The notes under the pieces are model-generated. The model did no database searches, was not told the origin of the DNA, and was given only the letters and a program-made list of their open reading frames with translations. From positions 114,050 through 178,049 of the forward strand of contig NZ_FOZZ01000008.1 of NCBI RefSeq assembly GCF_900116225.1: DNA of 64,000 bases, in the 5' to 3' direction. The stretch is from Sphingobacterium wenxiniae (GTDB lineage Bacteria > Bacteroidota > Bacteroidia > Sphingobacteriales > Sphingobacteriaceae). Positions 7,939 through 17,300 of this stretch are shown piece by piece (the stretch's first letter is position 1; each line of letters starts with the position of its first letter). Both the position numbers and the translations under genes were made by a program.

Positions 7939-8128
7939 TGGCTTCAGCTCTATCAAACTTAAAAGATGTAGTATCAATATTTAAAGCCTGAAATGAAACT
8001 TTCTTAGTCAAAGTCTGATTAGTACTCTTCGTACTATCTTTTTTGAACCGAATTACCTTCAGCTTCTCTAAATCTTTTAATAGATTGAAAGCATGATCAT
8101 TTAAAATATCTATTGTTACCGTTTTCAT
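7928..8128 (-). CDS. Antitoxin of the PIN-domain toxin-antitoxin pair
   Basis: A 66-residue protein from ATG 8128. Its N-terminus (MKTVTIDILNDHAFNLLKDL) looks like a small DNA-binding or dimerisation region and its tail is a charged, probably disordered segment as in toxin-neutralising peptides. I do not recognise a specific antitoxin family. The call rests mainly on context: its 3' end overlaps the start of the VapC-like gene. It appears intact although its toxin is broken, which is the stable outcome of toxin decay. A TATATTTG box lies 6 bp before the ATG (8135-8142, minus strand). Confidence 0.65.
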   Translation of the reverse strand: MKTVTIDILNDHAFNLLKDLEKLKVIRFKKDSTKSTNQTLTKKVSFQALNIDTTSFKFDRAEANER

Positions 8129-8162
8129 GATATACAAATATAATGAAAATCAATTTGATTGG

Positions 8163-8627
8163 TTATCCTTTCTCTACTAAATCTTTTACCTGCTGCGAAG
8201 CATTTTTGTTATCTACTTTCTTGATGATATGCGTGATAATACCCTCTTCATTAATAACAAAAGTGGTGCGGGCTGTGCCCATATATTTTCGACCATACAT
8301 GTTCTTCTCTACCCATACACCATAATCGTTCACAATTTTTTGCTCTTCGTCAGCTAATAGGTTGAAAGGCAAGTCAAATTTGCTGATAAATTTCTGATGG
8401 GACTGTTCACTATCCACACTGACGCCCAATACCTCGAAACCATCCTTTAACAGGGATTGGTAATTGTCGCGGAAGTTGCAGGCTTCTGTTGTGCATCCGG
8501 GTGTATTGTCTTTTGGATAAAAATAAAGAATTACTTTCTTTCCTTTAAAATCGGAAAGTTTGATGGTATCGCCGTTTTGGTTTTTAGCTTCAATAGCTGG
8601 GGCTTTATCGCCGATGTTTAATGTCAT
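8163..8627 (-). CDS. bcp: Thioredoxin-dependent thiol peroxidase (Bcp/PrxQ)
   Basis: A 154-residue AhpC/TSA-type peroxiredoxin that reduces hydrogen peroxide and organic hydroperoxides using thioredoxin. The active site FYPKDNTPGCTTEACNFRD holds peroxidatic Cys45 and resolving Cys50, five residues apart as in the BCP/PrxQ group. It is cytosolic, with full family length. It sits downstream of the M23 peptidase gene in the same direction, separated by a palindromic CT-rich repeat (8641-8702). Confidence 0.95.
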   Translation of the reverse strand: MTLNIGDKAPAIEAKNQNGDTIKLSDFKGKKVILYFYPKDNTPGCTTEACNFRDNYQSLLKDGFEVLGVSVDSEQSHQKFISKFDLPFNLLADEEQKIVNDYGVWVEKNMYGRKYMGTARTTFVINEEGIITHIIKKVDNKNASQQVKDLVEKG

Positions 8628-8640
8628 AGTATTTAAGATT

Positions 8641-8702
8641 AATCCCCCCGTCCCCCAAAGGGGGAGATGTTTATTGTTCCCCCTTTGGGGGATAGGGGGA
8701 TT
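8641..8702. repeat. Palindromic CT/AG-rich repeat, CCCCCAAAGGGGG family
   Basis: Two inverted units (CCCCCAAAGGGGG and CCCCCTTTGGGGG) flanked by AATCCCCC and GGGGGATT form an extended hairpin. It begins directly after the stop codon of the M23 peptidase gene. Related copies are at 22151-22213, 34161-34227 and 38913-38943. Confidence 0.85.
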
Positions 8703-10427
8703 TTATTTTATAAATGTTGTTTCATACACCTTTTCGTTATCCTTCCAATCTTTTACAACCAATCTAAAGGTATGCTGACCTTTGGGGAGGGAAGGGTCAA
8801 AGCGATGCCATACATGTCGGTTCTTGGAATCGTATTCCATCAACACCCATTGGTCATCTATATAGCCATGGAAAGATTGTATGCCTGAGAAATTATCGGA
8901 TATGGTGAAATCGATTTTACTTTGATTGGCGACATTCTTTCCATTTGTTAGATTGCGTGGCGTAATAACTGGGGGAACCGTATCTACAACTACGTAGAAA
9001 TTTCCGAAGTTGCGCGTGTTAACGGTTACCCAGCCATCGGCAAATGTTCCACCTTCCGAACCATTTTCTGCCGAGGCGATCAGCGCTTTGCTTTGCAAAT
9101 GTTCCGGTAGATTTGTCGGTCTGATCGACAGCTTGTAGGACGTGAATAGGGGGGTGAGGCTATTATGCACTCTGTGTGTTGGTGAGTATGCATGGGCCGG
9201 TGCCGCGGTCGTGCCGTATTCAAAGTCTACATCATCGTACAGGACGCCTTTCGGCATGTGAAGTTGGATCCCCTCGGTTTCGAAATGATTTTCCTCGTTG
9301 TATTTAAGACGTTTTACGCCGTAGCGTTTAGCTGCGGTTGTAGCAGCTTGTGTTGTGTTACGCACTTTGAAGTCCAGTTCACTGCAATTGCCCGCAATAT
9401 CTTTTACGACATACTTGACATCATACACTTTGTTTTCTTTCAGTTCGATAACTCCACGGTTGTCCAACGTCTTGAAGATTTCTATCGGATTACCTGGGTC
9501 TTTAAAACTCTTCTGCATTTTCACCTTGGTTTTCTTCCAATGAGCATAGTCGATATAAGCATGTATACCTCGCGATGTGTTAAAGTCCAACTCCTCAAAC
9601 ACCACTGTAGAAATAGGCTGTGCATCTACAAAAAGCTCAATGGAATAGACTCCATTCTGAAAACCTCCGGCACGATGCCGATCAATCGTGCTGATACCTA
9701 GGCCGAACTTGCCATTGACTTCCAATGGGGTAGACTGTGTGAGCGTATATTTACCGCTCCGCACAGCTGTTACAGCAAGCGTTTTGCGAGCTGTGTGTTC
9801 ATTGAACAACTCATCGTTAAGATCATAGAGCATCGCACTGTTGATAGTCGGGTTAAAGTTGTCGGTAAAGCGTAAACCAAATAGTTGGGGGTTTAAAGGA
9901 CGTTGTGTTTTGGTGTCCCGTATTTCAAAATGCAAGTGTGGGCCAGCAGAACCACCTGTATTTCCGGCATTCCCAATAAATTGACCTTTTGTCAAGGATA
10001 CCTGTTGAGGTTCTAAATTAATGTCCACGTCAAAACGTTGTTGTTTGTATTGTTCTGCACGCACAATCTTTGTCAAAGCTTCATTGAAGCTATCCATGTG
10101 CAGATAAGTCGTTGTAAACCCGTTGGGATGGTCGATGTAAACAGAATTACCCCCACCGCCAATCTGTACACGTACGCGTGAGACGAAGCCCTCAGCAGCG
10201 GCATGTAAAGGTAATCCAATGCGTTGTTGCGTACGGTAATCATCACCCGCGTGGAAATGTGTGGAACGCAGTTCGCCAAAAGTGCCTGACGCATCCATAG
10301 CGATATTCAACGGATTGCGGAAGTAGCCTTGCGGGTAATTTCGGGAAGTGAGGATATTTTGTTGCTGTGCTTTTAGACTTGGTAAACTTAATGCTAACCC
10401 AAGAAGCAGAATATGTATTTTCTTCAT
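8703..10427 (-). CDS. Secreted M23-family metallopeptidase
   Basis: 574 residues from ATG 10427, which gives a clean signal peptide (ends SLPSLKAQ); the longer open frame upstream overlaps the FAH gene. The M23 (LytM) domain is at about 45-180 with zinc ligands in HFHAGDD (His59, Asp63) and HLHFEIRD (His164, His166). Such enzymes cut peptidoglycan cross-bridges or act as envelope regulators. The C-terminal 390 residues are beta-rich, with an Ig-like repeat near the end (PVITPRNLTNGKNVANQSKI). No LysM or coiled coil. Starts 1 bp after the FAH stop, so the two are co-transcribed. Confidence 0.88.
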   Translation of the reverse strand: MKKIHILLLGLALSLPSLKAQQQNILTSRNYPQGYFRNPLNIAMDASGTFGELRSTHFHAGDDYRTQQRIGLPLHAAAEGFVSRVRVQIGGGGNSVYIDHPNGFTTTYLHMDSFNEALTKIVRAEQYKQQRFDVDINLEPQQVSLTKGQFIGNAGNTGGSAGPHLHFEIRDTKTQRPLNPQLFGLRFTDNFNPTINSAMLYDLNDELFNEHTARKTLAVTAVRSGKYTLTQSTPLEVNGKFGLGISTIDRHRAGGFQNGVYSIELFVDAQPISTVVFEELDFNTSRGIHAYIDYAHWKKTKVKMQKSFKDPGNPIEIFKTLDNRGVIELKENKVYDVKYVVKDIAGNCSELDFKVRNTTQAATTAAKRYGVKRLKYNEENHFETEGIQLHMPKGVLYDDVDFEYGTTAAPAHAYSPTHRVHNSLTPLFTSYKLSIRPTNLPEHLQSKALIASAENGSEGGTFADGWVTVNTRNFGNFYVVVDTVPPVITPRNLTNGKNVANQSKIDFTISDNFSGIQSFHGYIDDQWVLMEYDSKNRHVWHRFDPSLPKGQHTFRLVVKDWKDNEKVYETTFIK

Positions 10428-10428
10428 G

Positions 10429-11040
10429 TTACTTAATCGCTGTTTTAAACATTGCTCTGTCACCAATAAACCCTTCCAATGTATCGCCAATAGCAACGGA
10501 ACCAACCCCAGCAGGAGTCCCTGTATAAATCAAATCTCCTTTTCGTAGCGTGATGTATTTCGATATAAAAGCCACGAGGGTGTCAAAGTCAAAAATCATG
10601 TCTTTGGTATTTCCGCTTTGTACTGTTGCTCCATTCTTTTGGAGGGAAAAAGTAATATTGTTCAAAGCTTCAAACTCTTCTTTGGGCAGTAGGGGACTGA
10701 TAACAGCAGAGTGGTCAAAAGCCTTAGCCAGTTCCCAAGGGAGCCCTTTTTCCTTATGTTTGGCTTGGATGTCCCGTGCCGTAAAATCAATGCCTAAACC
10801 CACTGCGTCGTAATATTTATGTGCAAATTTCTGCGAAACGTGTTTCCCCTCGTTACAGATGCGAATCACGACCTCTACCTCGTAATGTACGTCATTGGAA
10901 AACTCAGGGTAGTAAAAATCCTTGTTGTCTTTCAAGATAGCGGTGTCCGGTTTCATAAAGATGACGGGAGTAGTCGGGACGGGGTTGTTTAGCTCGTGAG
11001 CATGTTCTATGTAATTTCTTCCTACGGCAATGACTTTCAT
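10429..11040 (-). CDS. Fumarylacetoacetate hydrolase family protein
   Basis: 203 residues from ATG 11040 (MKVIAVGRNYIEHAHEL); an upstream extension of the frame is rejected because it crosses the promoter and lacks homology. The FAH fold metal site is visible as HYEVEVVI (Glu54, Glu56) and GLGIDFTARD (Asp85), plus the typical TGTPAGVG near residue 185. Members act as acylpyruvase, oxaloacetate decarboxylase/tautomerase or hydratase; the exact substrate is not fixed by sequence. A matching promoter lies at 11068-11099. It forms a two-gene operon with the M23 peptidase and is divergent from the HAD phosphatase. Confidence 0.85.
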   Translation of the reverse strand: MKVIAVGRNYIEHAHELNNPVPTTPVIFMKPDTAILKDNKDFYYPEFSNDVHYEVEVVIRICNEGKHVSQKFAHKYYDAVGLGIDFTARDIQAKHKEKGLPWELAKAFDHSAVISPLLPKEEFEALNNITFSLQKNGATVQSGNTKDMIFDFDTLVAFISKYITLRKGDLIYTGTPAGVGSVAIGDTLEGFIGDRAMFKTAIK

Positions 11041-11067
11041 GTATAATTTTCTAGATACTCGTTTCAA

Positions 11068-11099
11068 CAAACTTAATAAATCTTGAAAGGGAATCCAAA
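11068..11099 (-). promoter_or_regulatory. Promoter of the FAH-M23 operon
   Basis: On the minus strand TTTG (11096-11099), a 20-bp spacer and TAAGTTTG (11068-11075) match the Bacteroidota housekeeping consensus TTTG-N19-21-TAnnTTTG. The box ends 27 bp before the FAH start. Confidence 0.65.
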
Positions 11100-11182
11100 A
11101 GAGAACGTCTGTAAGGTTGTTTTTGCATGGAGATGAGAACATCCGTTGAATAATTTGTCTTGGCATAGTGGAATAGTACTTA

Positions 11183-11190
11183 TATTTTTG
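11183..11190 (+). promoter_or_regulatory. Candidate -7 box of the HAD phosphatase gene (TATTTTTG)
   Basis: TATTTTTG fits TAnnTTTG and ends 4 nt before ATG 11195, implying a leaderless or nearly leaderless transcript. The upstream -33 is weak (TTTG at 11154-11157, spacer 25). Confidence 0.4.
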
Positions 11191-11194
11191 TCGC

Positions 11195-11842
11195 ATGAGC
11201 AATATACAAGCAGTCCTTTTTGATCTGGATGGGACTTTGATAGATTCAGAATATTTTTATTTCTCCAATTGGCAACCCATTTTGGAAGAGCATTTTGACC
11301 TTCTCATCAGTTTTGAGGATTGGATAGATTATTTTGCGGGACATACGTTGGTACACAATGTACAGCTGTTGAAGGAGAAATGGGGCATTGATACTTCGGA
11401 AGATTTTATGTGGAAAGAAACCCGTGCTAATTATGCCAAATCAGATATGCGCACGATTCGATTGATGCCTTATGCGAAGGAAATACTGACGGAATTACAG
11501 CAAAGAGGCATCCGTATCGGGTTGGTGACGTCTAGCTACCAGACTACGGTAGAGACAGTGCTGGGGCATCACGGGTTGTTAAACTATTTTGAGTTTTTTG
11601 TTACACGGGAAAAAGTAAATAATCCTAAACCCGATCCGGAGCCTTATTTGTTAGGATTGAGCCTCTTAAACTTAGCCGCAAAGCAGGTGATAGCGATTGA
11701 GGATACCTCTACTGGTGTTGCTGCCGCCAAAGGAGCAGGACTTCATTGTTTCGCAGTATCTAAACATGTTTCTGAAAGAGCGAAATTGGGGGATGCGGAT
11801 AAGTTGTTTTTTGATTTAGAAGAAGTGATAAGGGAGGTTTAA
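11195..11842 (+). CDS. HAD-family phosphatase (beta-phosphoglucomutase-like)
   Basis: 215 residues. HAD motif I is VLFDLDGTLIDSE (Asp10, Asp12), motif II LVTSSYQT (Ser/Thr), motif III Lys in NNPKPDPEPY, and motif IV AIEDTSTGVAAAKGAG. The cap is helical and inserted after motif I (subclass C1), as in beta-phosphoglucomutase, phosphoglycolate phosphatase and sugar phosphatases. The substrate, probably a sugar phosphate, cannot be told. Divergent from the FAH gene; the ATG at 11195 follows a candidate -7 box by 4 nt. Confidence 0.9.
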   Translation: MSNIQAVLFDLDGTLIDSEYFYFSNWQPILEEHFDLLISFEDWIDYFAGHTLVHNVQLLKEKWGIDTSEDFMWKETRANYAKSDMRTIRLMPYAKEILTELQQRGIRIGLVTSSYQTTVETVLGHHGLLNYFEFFVTREKVNNPKPDPEPYLLGLSLLNLAAKQVIAIEDTSTGVAAAKGAGLHCFAVSKHVSERAKLGDADKLFFDLEEVIREV

Positions 11843-11923
11843 AAAAAGGAGAATTTAGTCGAAATAAATCCATCGCTTTATTTCTCAAAATTTTATTACC
11901 TTAGATAATCAGAAGAGAAAACC

Positions 11924-12403
11924 ATGAACAGAAGAAGTGCCATTAAACAGCTTTTTATTCTTGCCGGAGGGATGATGATTGCCACATCGTGTTCGAACGA
12001 TAGCAAGAAAGCATCCATAGAACTTCAGAACGTTGACTTGTCTGCCGAAGATGAGGCGTTGCTAAAGCAATTGGTTGAAGCGATTATTCCTGAAACTGAT
12101 TCTCCTGGTGCGGCGGCATTGAATCTACACCTATTTGTGATGAAGATGGTAGATGATTGCCATAGTCCAGAAGATCAAAAAAGTTTCTTGGAAGGACTGA
12201 AGGCGGCAAGTAAGATAAGCATAAATAACACGGATCAGGCATTGGCCTATCTACAAGGGTTAGAAAAGGAGGATGCCTTTATGCGTATACTGAAAAGGCG
12301 CACCATTCAAGGTTACTTGAACTCGGAGTATGTGATGAAGAATAAACTGATTTATGAATTGGTTCCGGGAAGGTATGACGGTGCCGTAAAAATTAATGCA
12401 TAA
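11924..12403 (+). CDS. Gluconate 2-dehydrogenase subunit 3-like lipoprotein
   Basis: 159 residues. The N-terminus (MNRRSAIKQLFILAGG) is followed by a hydrophobic stretch and TSCSND (Cys23), so it looks like a lipoprotein; the RR pair also resembles a Tat-type signal. The mature part (LSAEDEALLKQLVEAIIPET) matches the gluconate 2-dehydrogenase subunit 3 family, a helical small subunit that accompanies membrane-associated GMC sugar or alcohol dehydrogenases. Its stop is 3 bp before the GMC gene, so the two are one operon and probably one complex. Confidence 0.85.
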   Translation: MNRRSAIKQLFILAGGMMIATSCSNDSKKASIELQNVDLSAEDEALLKQLVEAIIPETDSPGAAALNLHLFVMKMVDDCHSPEDQKSFLEGLKAASKISINNTDQALAYLQGLEKEDAFMRILKRRTIQGYLNSEYVMKNKLIYELVPGRYDGAVKINA

Positions 12404-12406
12404 ACT

Positions 12407-14122
12407 ATGGCAAACCTAAATATAGATTCGGAAAAAAATAGAACCTACGATGCTATTGTGATAGGGTCGGGGATTAGCGGAGGCTGGTCGGCAAAAGAGC
12501 TTTGTGAACGTGGCTTGAAAACGCTTGTTTTGGAGCGTGGCCGTGATGTGCAACACATTAAAGACTACCCTACGACCAATATGAATCCGTGGGAATTTGA
12601 ACATCGGAACGAAGTGACTTATCAGTTGAAGCAGGACAATCCGATTGCGAGTAAATGTTATGCTTTTCAAGAGGCAACAGAGCAGTTTTTTGTAAAAGAC
12701 CAAGAACATCCTTATGTACAGGAAAAGCCATTTGATTGGATTCGTGGTTATCAAGTAGGAGGGAAATCTTTACTTTGGGCAAGACAGACCCAGCGTTGGT
12801 CTGACTTTGATTTTGAAGGTCCTGCACGGGATGGTTTTGCCGTTGATTGGCCTATCCGATATGCTGATTTGAAACCTTGGTATGATTATGTGGAGCGGTT
12901 TGCCGGAATATCGGGTGATAAAGACGGTTTGCCGGAATTGCCGGATGGAGAATTCCTTCCGGGCTACCCATTGAATGTGGTAGAAAAGTATTTCAAGCAG
13001 ACCGTCGAATCAAAATATCCGGAAAGGAAGCTGATTACGGCGCGCTGTGCCCATATTTCACAACCACAACCGATTCATATACAGCAAGGCAGGACACAAT
13101 GCCAAAATCGTACTTTATGTGAGCGTGGTTGCCCATTTGGCGGATATTTTAGTTCCAACGCATCAACTTTGCCATGGGCTGCAAAGACCGGAAATATGAC
13201 TTTAAGACCAGATGCGGTTGTCCATTCTATATTATATGATGAAGATAAGGGCAAAGCCATCGGTGTTCGTGTGATCGATAGAAATACCAAAGAGGAAATC
13301 GATTTCTATGCCAAACTGATTTTTGTCAATGCGGCGGCAATCAATACGAACCTTATTCTGCTGAATTCTCGCTCCAATCGTTTTCCAAATGGATTAGGAA
13401 ATGATAGTGACACTTTAGGCAAATACGTGGCCTTCCATAATTATAGTGCACGGATTTATGCTGAGTACGAAGGTTTGCTGGATTTCAAAACCGAGGGTAG
13501 AAATCCGGCGGGTGGGGGATATATTCCTCGTTTTCGAAACTTATATAAGCAGGAGACGGACTACCTTCGTGGGTACGCCGCTGGCTTTGGAGCGTACCGA
13601 TCTGCAAGTTCTGATCGTTCTGGTTTGGGTGTAGATTTGAAAGAATCGTTGTTAAACCCTCAGCTGGGCAATTGGGGGGTAGGCTCCCACATGATGGGGG
13701 AAACGATTCCGAAAGTGGACAGTTATGTGGCTTTGGATAGCAATCAAAAAGATGCTTGGGGCGTTCCTTTGTTAAAAATTTCCATTGATTATGATGATAA
13801 CGATGAGAAAATGAAAAAGGACTACTTGGACACGATGGAAGAGATGTTTACCGAAGCTGGGTTCACCAATATTCGTAGGGATGACCGTTGGCAGGCTCCG
13901 GGACTGGATATTCATGAGATGGGTGGTGTGCGCATGGGGAATGACGCTAAAACATCCATGTTGAATAAATGGAATCAAATGCATGCGGTGTCGAATGTAT
14001 TCGTCACGGATGGTGCTTGTATGACTTCTACATCGACCCAAAACCCTTCGCTTACCTACATGGCCTTTTCTGCTCGTTCGGTCGATTATGCTGTACAGGA
14101 ACTGAAAAAGGGCAATATATAA
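12407..14122 (+). CDS. GMC-family FAD-dependent dehydrogenase
   Basis: 571 residues. The N-terminal Rossmann motif is AIVIGSGISGGWSAKEL with an acidic strand end (VLERGRD), both for FAD binding; the C-terminal GMC motif includes HEMGGVRMG and STSTQNPSLTYMAF (catalytic His/Asn region). Members oxidise sugars or alcohols. It has no signal peptide, while its small partner does, so it either stays in the cytoplasm or is carried out as a folded complex through Tat. It also contains RTLCERGCPFGGYFSSN, a Cys-rich segment found in the sugar dehydrogenase branch. The substrate is unknown. Confidence 0.9.
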   Translation: MANLNIDSEKNRTYDAIVIGSGISGGWSAKELCERGLKTLVLERGRDVQHIKDYPTTNMNPWEFEHRNEVTYQLKQDNPIASKCYAFQEATEQFFVKDQEHPYVQEKPFDWIRGYQVGGKSLLWARQTQRWSDFDFEGPARDGFAVDWPIRYADLKPWYDYVERFAGISGDKDGLPELPDGEFLPGYPLNVVEKYFKQTVESKYPERKLITARCAHISQPQPIHIQQGRTQCQNRTLCERGCPFGGYFSSNASTLPWAAKTGNMTLRPDAVVHSILYDEDKGKAIGVRVIDRNTKEEIDFYAKLIFVNAAAINTNLILLNSRSNRFPNGLGNDSDTLGKYVAFHNYSARIYAEYEGLLDFKTEGRNPAGGGYIPRFRNLYKQETDYLRGYAAGFGAYRSASSDRSGLGVDLKESLLNPQLGNWGVGSHMMGETIPKVDSYVALDSNQKDAWGVPLLKISIDYDDNDEKMKKDYLDTMEEMFTEAGFTNIRRDDRWQAPGLDIHEMGGVRMGNDAKTSMLNKWNQMHAVSNVFVTDGACMTSTSTQNPSLTYMAFSARSVDYAVQELKKGNI

Positions 14123-14152
14123 ACAAACGGTTGCATAGCTATTCGCTGAAGA

Positions 14153-14185
14153 AATCCTTTCTACAAAAAGAAAGGATTTTTTTTA
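14153..14185 (+). terminator. Terminator of the GMC dehydrogenase operon
   Basis: The arms AAATCCTTTCT and AGAAAGGATTT flank a 6-nt loop and are followed by a T run. It lies 30 bp after the GMC stop. Confidence 0.85.
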
Positions 14186-14278
14186 TATTAAAATTTTGCT
14201 AAAACGATTAAATTGTGTTAATTAGCACTAATTATAAACGGACATAAACCTATTGCATTTAAAATTATTAGAGAGATG

Positions 14279-14286
14279 CACTTTTG
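14279..14286 (+). promoter_or_regulatory. Weak -7 box candidate upstream of susC
   Basis: CACTTTTG differs from TAnnTTTG at one base and lies about 60 bp before the susC-like start. A TTG triplet at 14253-14255 is the best -33 match. No sigma/anti-sigma or hybrid two-component regulator gene is nearby. Confidence 0.3.
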
Positions 14287-14349
14287 TATGTTATTGTTTA
14301 GCTGACTAAAATGGTTAAGGGAAACTCAATATAAACTAACATAAATCTT

Positions 14350-17300
14350 ATGTGGCACACTGACAAATTAAAACAGATGAAGGGAAAACTGTGGATTATT
14401 CCGCTTTCCTTGTTGGCTGCAAGTGGTTATAACCAAGCGCTTGCAGACACCTCATTCACTCACCCTCGGCTTTCTTTGGAGATTGCCGATGCACAACTTA
14501 ATGTATCGGGGGTAGTGCGTGATGTAAATACCGGGGCACCTATTCCCGGTGTAACAATTACCGTTAAGGGTACAAGTCAAGCTACCCAGACTGATGAAAG
14601 CGGGCGATACAGTATTCAGGCGAATACTGGACAAGTCTTGGTGGCAACTTCCTTAGGTTACAAAACCACAGAACACACCGTTACGACCAGCATTGCCAAT
14701 TTGGGTTTAACTGCTGATGCTTCTTCGTTGGATGAAGTTATTGTTGTCGGTTATGGTACCCAACGCAGAAGTGAAGTAACTTCAGCCGTTGCTTCGGTCA
14801 AAGAAAAAGATTTTAATCAGGGAGGGATGCGTAATCCTTTAGACTTAGTACAGGGAAAGGTGGCCGGATTAAATGTCACTCGTACACAAGGAAGCAATCC
14901 AAACTCGGGAACAAGTATCCAGTTGAGGGGTATGGCCTCGATTAATGGAACCAATACACCTTTAATCGTCATTGATGGTATTCCGGGAGGAAGTTTAGAC
15001 TTGGTTAAGCAAGGTGATATTGAATCCATCGACGTTTTGAAGGATGGTTCTGCAGCGGCCATTTATGGAACGCGAGGTAATGGTGGGGTGATTCTCATTA
15101 CAACGAAAAAAGGTAAAGCCGGGACATCCCAATTTGACTATATGACTTATGGACAACGGGAATTTGTCGATAAAAAACCGGAAATGCTTTCTGCAAGTGA
15201 ATTCAGAGAGTTAATTGTAAAAGGGTTAGATCGGCCTAATTTAGATTTAGGTGCTTCTACTGATTTGTATGATGAAGTTATTGATAAGAATAACTTTTCT
15301 AATTTTCATAATTTCAGTGCCAGTGGCGGAAGTGAAAAAGCGACGTATAGAGCCTCCATCAATTATGAAGATGCCAATGGTATCGCTAAGCAGAATGGAA
15401 GAGAGCAATTTGGGGGACGTATAAACTTTACCCAAAGAGGCCTGGAAGACAGAATTACGTTTAGCACGAATATTGCAGCCAACTTTAACAAGGCAGATTT
15501 ATTAGGTGGAAAAACAGAATACTTCGAGCAGTCTATACAGCGGAACCCAACGGCTCCGATTTATAACGAAGATGGTACCTTCTATCAAACACAGGGCTAT
15601 AATAACTTTAACCCTATGGATCGCTTAGCGAATCGTATAGATGAGCGTAATCAGCAGACATTTTCCGGGGATGCAAGTTTACGTGTTAAGATTATAGAGC
15701 CCCTATCTGTAACGGCTTTTGGTAGTTATCTGCGAAATAACTGGAATGATAGACAGTATAGATCTACCAAAGATTGGGATCAGCGGGCAAATTCTGATTA
15801 TCAAGGGATGGCGTACGCGTTTAAGCGCAATGAGTTGAGCTGGACGCAGACCTTTGAATCGATGTTGAATTATAACCAAACATTTAATGAGGTACATAAT
15901 GTGACCGGGTTATTAGGCTACAGTTATCAGTATAATGGATACGAACGATTCGAAATGTCCAACAATGGTTTCACAACGGATGCGACGTGGGACTGGGATA
16001 TGAATGCAGGTACAGCATTGAGAAACGATAAGTTACCTCGACCAGGACAGGGATCCTTTAAAGAAGATAATAAGTTGATCGCTTTCTTTGGAAGGGTAAA
16101 TTATAATTATGCAGATAAGTACTTTGCTTCTGCTATTTTGCGTAGAGAAGGCTCTTCGCGTTTTGGTGCAAACCACAAATGGGGTAACTTCCCGGCGATT
16201 TCGGCAGGATGGAATATTTCTAATGAGGAGTTCTTAACAGGTCACGCTGTATTAAGTGATTTGAAACTACGTGTAGGGTATGGCGTCACCGGTAACCAAG
16301 GTTTCCCTAATTACCGTTCTCTAATCCTGTTAGGGACAGGTGGTGTTTATCCACAGGATGGCGTATACTATCAGACATACGGTCTGGCTACGAACCCGAA
16401 CCCGAACCTAAAATGGGAGCAAAAAGCGGAGACGAATATCGGGGTTGATTTTGGGATCTTAAATAACAGGATCACTGGTTCATTGGATCTATATAAACGA
16501 AATACGACAGATTTGTTGCACCAATATACTGCCCAGCAGCCCGGGTTTGTGACCTCAAGTATCTGGTATAATGTTGGCGAGGTAAGTAACAAAGGGGTTG
16601 AGTTAACAATAGCTGCTCTTGCTATGAATAGAGGAGACTTCCAATGGAATATCCAGTTTGCAGGAAATTACCAACAGAATAAATTAGTTAAGCTTTCTAA
16701 CGACACCTTTAAAAGTAATTGGTTAGAATTTGGCGGATTGCCATCACCAGGGAATTTAGGAGCTGCCCTTCGTTTGGAAGAAGGTGGAGAAATTGGTTCG
16801 TTTTATGGCAAACGTTATGCAGGTTTAACGGATGATGGTAAATGGTTGTTTCATCGTGCTGATGGCAGCATTGGTACATCGTCAGAAGTTAATGATAACG
16901 ACCGATACTATATTGGAAACGGTGTGCCTAAATACCAAGCGTCTTTAAGTAACCGGTTTACTTATAAAGGATTTGATTTAACCATCTTCTTACGTGGTAA
17001 GTTTAAATATGACATTTTGAATACTGCTGATATGTTCTTCGGTAATAAAAACTGGATTCCAAACAATGTATTTAAAAGTGCCTTTGAAAAGCATGATAAC
17101 TTAACAGAAAGCCCGCAATTCTCTGACTATTATTTGGAGAACGGTTCATTTGTGAAATTAGATAATTTAACATTAGGCTATAATTTTAAACTGAACACAA
17201 ATTATGTGAGGAATTTATATCTGTATGTTGCCGGCAGAAATATTGCGACAATTACAAGTTATTCGGGACTTGATCCGGAACTTCAGGATACAGGTTTTGA

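Noticed and set aside
10428..10505. N-terminal extension of the M23 peptidase
   Set aside because: It would overlap the FAH gene end and bury the signal peptide; ATG 10427 gives a normal secreted protein.
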